The notes below the pieces were generated by a model that saw nothing but the letters and a program-made list of their open reading frames with translations, did not search any database and was not told the DNA's origin. From assembly GCF_050571805.1 (NCBI RefSeq), contig NZ_CP192219.1: a DNA stretch of 64,000 nt; one strand, 5' to 3'. Below are positions 61,205-64,000 of the stretch, in pieces (positions within the stretch are counted from its first letter, which is position 1; every line of letters starts with the position of its first letter). A program made the translations under genes and the position numbers. This DNA comes from Halodesulfovibrio aestuarii (lineage in GTDB: Bacteria > Desulfobacterota > Desulfovibrionia > Desulfovibrionales > Desulfovibrionaceae).

Positions 61205-63004
61205 TTACTTTTCAGCTCCCTTGAATGATTCAACGAGCTCTACGGCTTCTTCGTTCCCTAAATAACGTTTGAGGGTACGCAACGGTGTTTCAGAAAGATC
61301 AATCATGAGGAACGCATCAAGACTACCAAACGCGGTATCAACATGGAAGGCACCGATTTTTCCAGCAAGACGCAAGTAGTGCTTAAAGAGAATCGGCATT
61401 GTCCGACCATCTTCCATATCCCGTACAAGCCCGTTGAGGCCTGTAAAGCTAAGGTCTGCTATGTTAAATGCAGCAGGAATCCCTTTGGGAAGCTTCAGCT
61501 TAGGAGCTTTCTTACCGGCGACAAGGGTAGCAAGCTCTGTATCAATATGGTGCTCTTTAAGGTAGTTTACAGCCGTCACAAGCGTAAAAGGATTGAACTC
61601 AAGAGGCAAACTGCATGGCCCGAATAAATAACGGGTGCCGGGCCGACGCAAGATGTACTGCCCAATGCCTTTCCAAAGCAACATCAACGGGCTGTAATCT
61701 TTCTGGTACTCTGGATGCACGATAGCGCGCCCTAACTCTACTGCGTGCTCAAAACGGGTAAAGAACTCCGGTTTGAACTTAAACAATGTACTGCAGTACA
61801 TGCCTTTAATGCCGCTTCTAGGAACAATTTTATCTGTACAACCAAGACGGTATGCACCGGCGATACATTCCTTTTTGTCATCCCATAAAATAAGATGGTC
61901 GTATTCGTAATCATAGGTATCGAGATCAAGATCAAGCCCGGTACCTTCGCCTACAGGGCGGAAAGTTAATTCGCGCAGGCGACCAAGATCGTGCAACATG
62001 TTCGGAATTTGAAATGCTTGTGCTTCGAATACGGTAAACCCGTTCTCTTTTGCAAGAATCTGCTCTTCCGGCAGATTATCAATTTCTCTCAGGAGTGACT
62101 CGTGCGGGCGTGCTCCTGCAATCTCCATTTGATCTTTTTCTTTTTTGAACGGAATAAAGAACTTTTTAGCTGATGGACGCTTGGCTAGAGAGTAACTACG
62201 GACACGCAGGTAGTTCATCACATCATCTTCTGTTGCGAAAGTTTTCAACATGTTTGACGGTATGATGTTTCCGACGCTGTAGGTAATTTTTTTATTTCGT
62301 TTGTTATACAGTTGCGCAGGGAGCAATGCTGTGCGGGCGAGTGGATGCACCATGCCCATCATATTAAAGAACAGGCTGTTCCGTCCGTGGAAATACAATG
62401 GCAGGACATCGGCGCCTGTTTTACGAATAATTCGCGCAACGCTTCTATTCCAGGCAGGATCTACAATGCCGCCCATTTTAGGCTGAAGGTGGGAAACTTC
62501 TCCTGCAGGGAACACAACAAGGCTTCCGCCTTCAGAAACATGAGAAATAGCTTGGCGAAGCCCGCGAATATTTGCTCGTCGTGCCTCTTTTGTTTCAAAC
62601 GGATTTACTTCGATCATGCATGGACGCAATTCCGGCATGATTCCGAGCATAAAATTCGCAAGATACTTACATTCAGGACGCAACGGCATAATTTCTGCCA
62701 TAAGCGCAAGTCCTTCAATACCACCAAAAGGATGGTTAGAAACAATTACAAGCGGCTTATCTAGCGGCATATCGCGCAGCCCTCTGCCAAGAGCTTCAAC
62801 TTGCACATTTAAAATTTCCAACCCATTCTGGCAAAATTCGAGCGGGCTTTCTCGTCTAGAGATGCTGTCGTACACATTGAATAACCCGTCAACACGAGTC
62901 ATGTGCATCAATGGCTTTTTGATTGGTGCAAGCACCTTCTTAACTTTAGGCGGAATAAAATCTAGATTGAGATTTCTCTCTTCACTCCGTCTCATCATGG
63001 CCAA
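61205..63004 (-). CDS. OlsF-like bifunctional acyltransferase (ornithine-lipid synthase candidate)
   Basis: A 599-residue fusion. The N-terminal ~280 residues are a PlsC/lysophospholipid acyltransferase-like domain with NHPFGGIEG (the HX4D-type motif, here HX4E) and FPAGEVSHL; the C-terminal part (~310-575) is a GNAT-like (hemolysin/OlsB-type) domain with YDHLILWDD and ELGRAIVHPEYQ. The same order occurs in OlsF enzymes, in which the two domains add the two fatty acids of ornithine lipids. Ornithine lipids are known from Desulfovibrio. That identification is inference from the layout. No obvious signal peptide; likely membrane-associated. Confidence 0.75.
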   Translation of the reverse strand: MAMMRRSEERNLNLDFIPPKVKKVLAPIKKPLMHMTRVDGLFNVYDSISRRESPLEFCQNGLEILNVQVEALGRGLRDMPLDKPLVIVSNHPFGGIEGLALMAEIMPLRPECKYLANFMLGIMPELRPCMIEVNPFETKEARRANIRGLRQAISHVSEGGSLVVFPAGEVSHLQPKMGGIVDPAWNRSVARIIRKTGADVLPLYFHGRNSLFFNMMGMVHPLARTALLPAQLYNKRNKKITYSVGNIIPSNMLKTFATEDDVMNYLRVRSYSLAKRPSAKKFFIPFKKEKDQMEIAGARPHESLLREIDNLPEEQILAKENGFTVFEAQAFQIPNMLHDLGRLRELTFRPVGEGTGLDLDLDTYDYEYDHLILWDDKKECIAGAYRLGCTDKIVPRSGIKGMYCSTLFKFKPEFFTRFEHAVELGRAIVHPEYQKDYSPLMLLWKGIGQYILRRPGTRYLFGPCSLPLEFNPFTLVTAVNYLKEHHIDTELATLVAGKKAPKLKLPKGIPAAFNIADLSFTGLNGLVRDMEDGRTMPILFKHYLRLAGKIGAFHVDTAFGSLDAFLMIDLSETPLRTLKRYLGNEEAVELVESFKGAEK

Positions 63005-63266
63005 CCTCTCAGGGCTAAATTCACTTACTACATTTTATGATTTATGAATGTAACTTCATCATACACTATATTTTCAAGCAATATAGCAAAATAGTTACGC
63101 CTGTGTTTCAGTCAAGTATCGATTTTTGAATAAAAAATCGACTAAAAAACCGTAATTCCAATCTATTACAACTTTGGCAAAAAAACTTGCCCTTGAACGT
63201 CGTAAACACAATTGTGTTGTGTGCGCGGATCCCACTGTCATCATGCACGTCCACTCAATCACATAA

Positions 63267-63281
63267 TTAACATTTTTGTTA
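63267..63281 (+). promoter_or_regulatory. Palindrome/UAS 1 of the type III glutamine synthetase gene
   Basis: TTAACATTTTTGTTA has the TAACA-N4-TGTTA symmetry of the amtB sites, about 180 bp before the predicted start. Confidence 0.5.
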
Positions 63282-63319
63282 TTTAGCTTTTCTTACACAA
63301 TACCCTTTATGATTATTTT

Positions 63320-63336
63320 TTTACATAATTGTCAAA
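63320..63336 (+). promoter_or_regulatory. Palindrome/UAS 2 of the type III glutamine synthetase gene
   Basis: TTTACATAATTGTCAAA resembles TTTACA-N4-TGTAAA with one inserted base in the second arm, about 130 bp before the start, the same distance as in amtB. Confidence 0.5.
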
Positions 63337-63361
63337 ATGCTCATTTTTCGGGTTGCAGTTC

Positions 63362-63375
63362 TAACATTTTTGTCA
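63362..63375 (+). promoter_or_regulatory. Palindrome/UAS 3 of the type III glutamine synthetase gene
   Basis: TAACATTTTTGTCA, TAACA-N4-TGTCA, about 90 bp before the start, again the distance of the proximal amtB site. Confidence 0.5.
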
Positions 63376-63430
63376 TACACAATAAGCAACGTACAACAGC
63401 ATTTTTTATAAGCACCTGATTTTACTACAC

Positions 63431-63446
63431 TGGCATCATCTGTGCT
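63431..63446 (+). promoter_or_regulatory. Sigma-54 promoter of type III glutamine synthetase
   Basis: TGGCATCATCTGTGCT: GG and GC separated by 10 bases, with C-A at the expected places. The start would be near 63457, 76 bp before the ATG. Confidence 0.75.
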
Positions 63447-63532
63447 TTATATTTATCAAAAGAAGAATGCAGATGCCTCACAAGGCGTGTACCATTTTAT
63501 ATTGCGCGAATCTGTTTAAAGGAGAGATTTTC

Positions 63533-64000
63533 ATGAGTGGATCTTTAGCAAGACTTAAAGCCATTTCGGCAGTAAACAACACAACTTCAACAAGCAAGCC
63601 TTTAAACTTCATTGAAGAAAAGCCAACAGAGCTGTTCGGCTGCAACGTGTTCAATGACAAGGTCATGCAAGAACACCTTCCTAAGGCTGTTTACAAATCT
63701 CTCAAGCGCACAATCGAAAATGGCGAGCAGATGGACCCTTCTATTGCAGATGCAGTTGCTTCTGCAATGAAAGAATGGGCTCTCTCCCGAGGTGCGACAC
63801 ATTACACACACGTATTTTACCCGCTGACCGGCCTTACCGCTGAAAAGCACGACAGTTTTCTTGAACCTGACGGACGCGGTGGTGCAATTGCCCAGTTCTC
63901 AGGCTCTACCCTTATTCAGGGTGAACCGGATGCATCCAGCTTCCCGAACGGTGGCCTGCGTACTACCTTCGAAGCTCGTGGTTACACCGCATGGGATCTT
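63533..64000 (+). CDS. glnN: Glutamine synthetase type III (3' truncated by the window)
   Basis: The first 156 residues are visible. LFGCNVFND, GATHYTHVFYPLTGLTAEKHDSF and the following FLEPDG match GSIII, the dodecameric glutamine synthetase of cyanobacteria, Bacteroides and some sulfate reducers; it makes glutamine from glutamate and ammonium. GGAGAG lies eight bases before the ATG. The sigma-54 promoter and palindromes upstream point to nitrogen control shared with amtB-glnK. Confidence 0.93.
   Translation, partial: MSGSLARLKAISAVNNTTSTSKPLNFIEEKPTELFGCNVFNDKVMQEHLPKAVYKSLKRTIENGEQMDPSIADAVASAMKEWALSRGATHYTHVFYPLTGLTAEKHDSFLEPDGRGGAIAQFSGSTLIQGEPDASSFPNGGLRTTFEARGYTAWDL

Larger units (their letters stand above)
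63005..63532. other. Control region of type III glutamine synthetase
   Basis: 528 bp between divergent genes. It holds three palindromes, a perfect AT-rich stem TCGATTTTT/AAAAATCGA (63119-63141), the sigma-54 promoter (63431-63446), and the Shine-Dalgarno GGAGAG (63521). Confidence 0.65.

Noticed and set aside
1..64000. CRISPR array, transposase, integrase or prophage
   Set aside because: No regularly spaced repeats, no transposase or integrase motifs, and no phage structural genes were found in either strand.

Overview
The window looks like a chromosomal stretch of a marine sulfate-reducing bacterium of the Desulfovibrionaceae, of low to moderate GC, most like Halodesulfovibrio or a low-GC Desulfovibrio. 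This is inference. It rests on a complete Rnf operon led by a tetraheme c-type cytochrome, an orphan periplasmic ferredoxin plus b-type membrane subunit, a MucR-type zinc-finger regulator, type III glutamine synthetase, a split purine transformylase, and a possible ornithine-lipid synthase. There is no rRNA, CRISPR array, insertion sequence or prophage; almost everything is core genome.

Layout. 1-6.8 kb: the end of an M23 peptidase, a glycosyltransferase, holB and purA (minus strand), and an MltF-like lytic transglycosylase. 7-16 kb: stand-alone AICAR transformylase, an RNB exoribonuclease with a hairpin-rich leader, plsY-thrC (overlapping TAATG), and comEC. 16-20.5 kb: a structured non-coding segment ending in a terminator, a single-domain response regulator, a ubiquitin-like sulfur carrier with an Ncs6/TtuA-type thiolase, and a CoA-disulfide/persulfide reductase fused to rhodanese. 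21.2-27.7 kb: the minus-strand Rnf operon (cytochrome c-rnfC-D-G-E-A-B-apbE). 28-36.4 kb: a CheW-domain protein, MucR, an AT-rich gene-free stretch, cbiA-cbiC, a DEAD-box helicase with an unknown partner, tRNA-Ala(GGC), and an Fe-S/cytochrome b pair. 36.7-50.8 kb: Dabb protein, acyl-CoA ligase, a candidate sigma-54 small RNA, aroE, amtB-glnK, icd, a DsbA-like protein, asnS, a FadL-type porin, L-serine dehydratase, a SpoIIAA-like protein and a Sel1 protein. 51-64 kb: an M24 peptidase, xthA, hisHF, carB-purF-kdsD, an OlsF-like double acyltransferase, and the 5' end of type III glutamine synthetase.

The most coherent regulatory signal is a nitrogen-control set. Three near-perfect sigma-54 (-24/-12) promoters lie in front of amtB-glnK, the type III glutamine synthetase gene and a roughly 90-nt hairpin-rich transcript upstream of aroE. 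Upstream of the first two are matching AT-rich palindromes (TTTACA-N4-TGTAAA type) at enhancer-like distances, and one more lies upstream of icd, whose product makes 2-oxoglutarate, the ligand of P-II proteins. The GlnK here lacks the tyrosine that is uridylylated in enterobacteria. I infer a small sigma-54 regulon with a dedicated enhancer-binding protein and possibly a nitrogen-responsive sRNA.

Other points: RnfD appears to have asparagine where the covalent-FMN threonine should be. rnfB overlaps apbE by 104 nt with an odd tail, which suggests a frameshift. The sulfur-carrier protein ends Ser-Gly, not Gly-Gly. A family of roughly 100-bp intergenic repeats is built around a near-identical terminator hairpin. 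carB has a terminator-like hairpin in its leader. Start sites were chosen by Shine-Dalgarno spacing and homology; no database search was possible.
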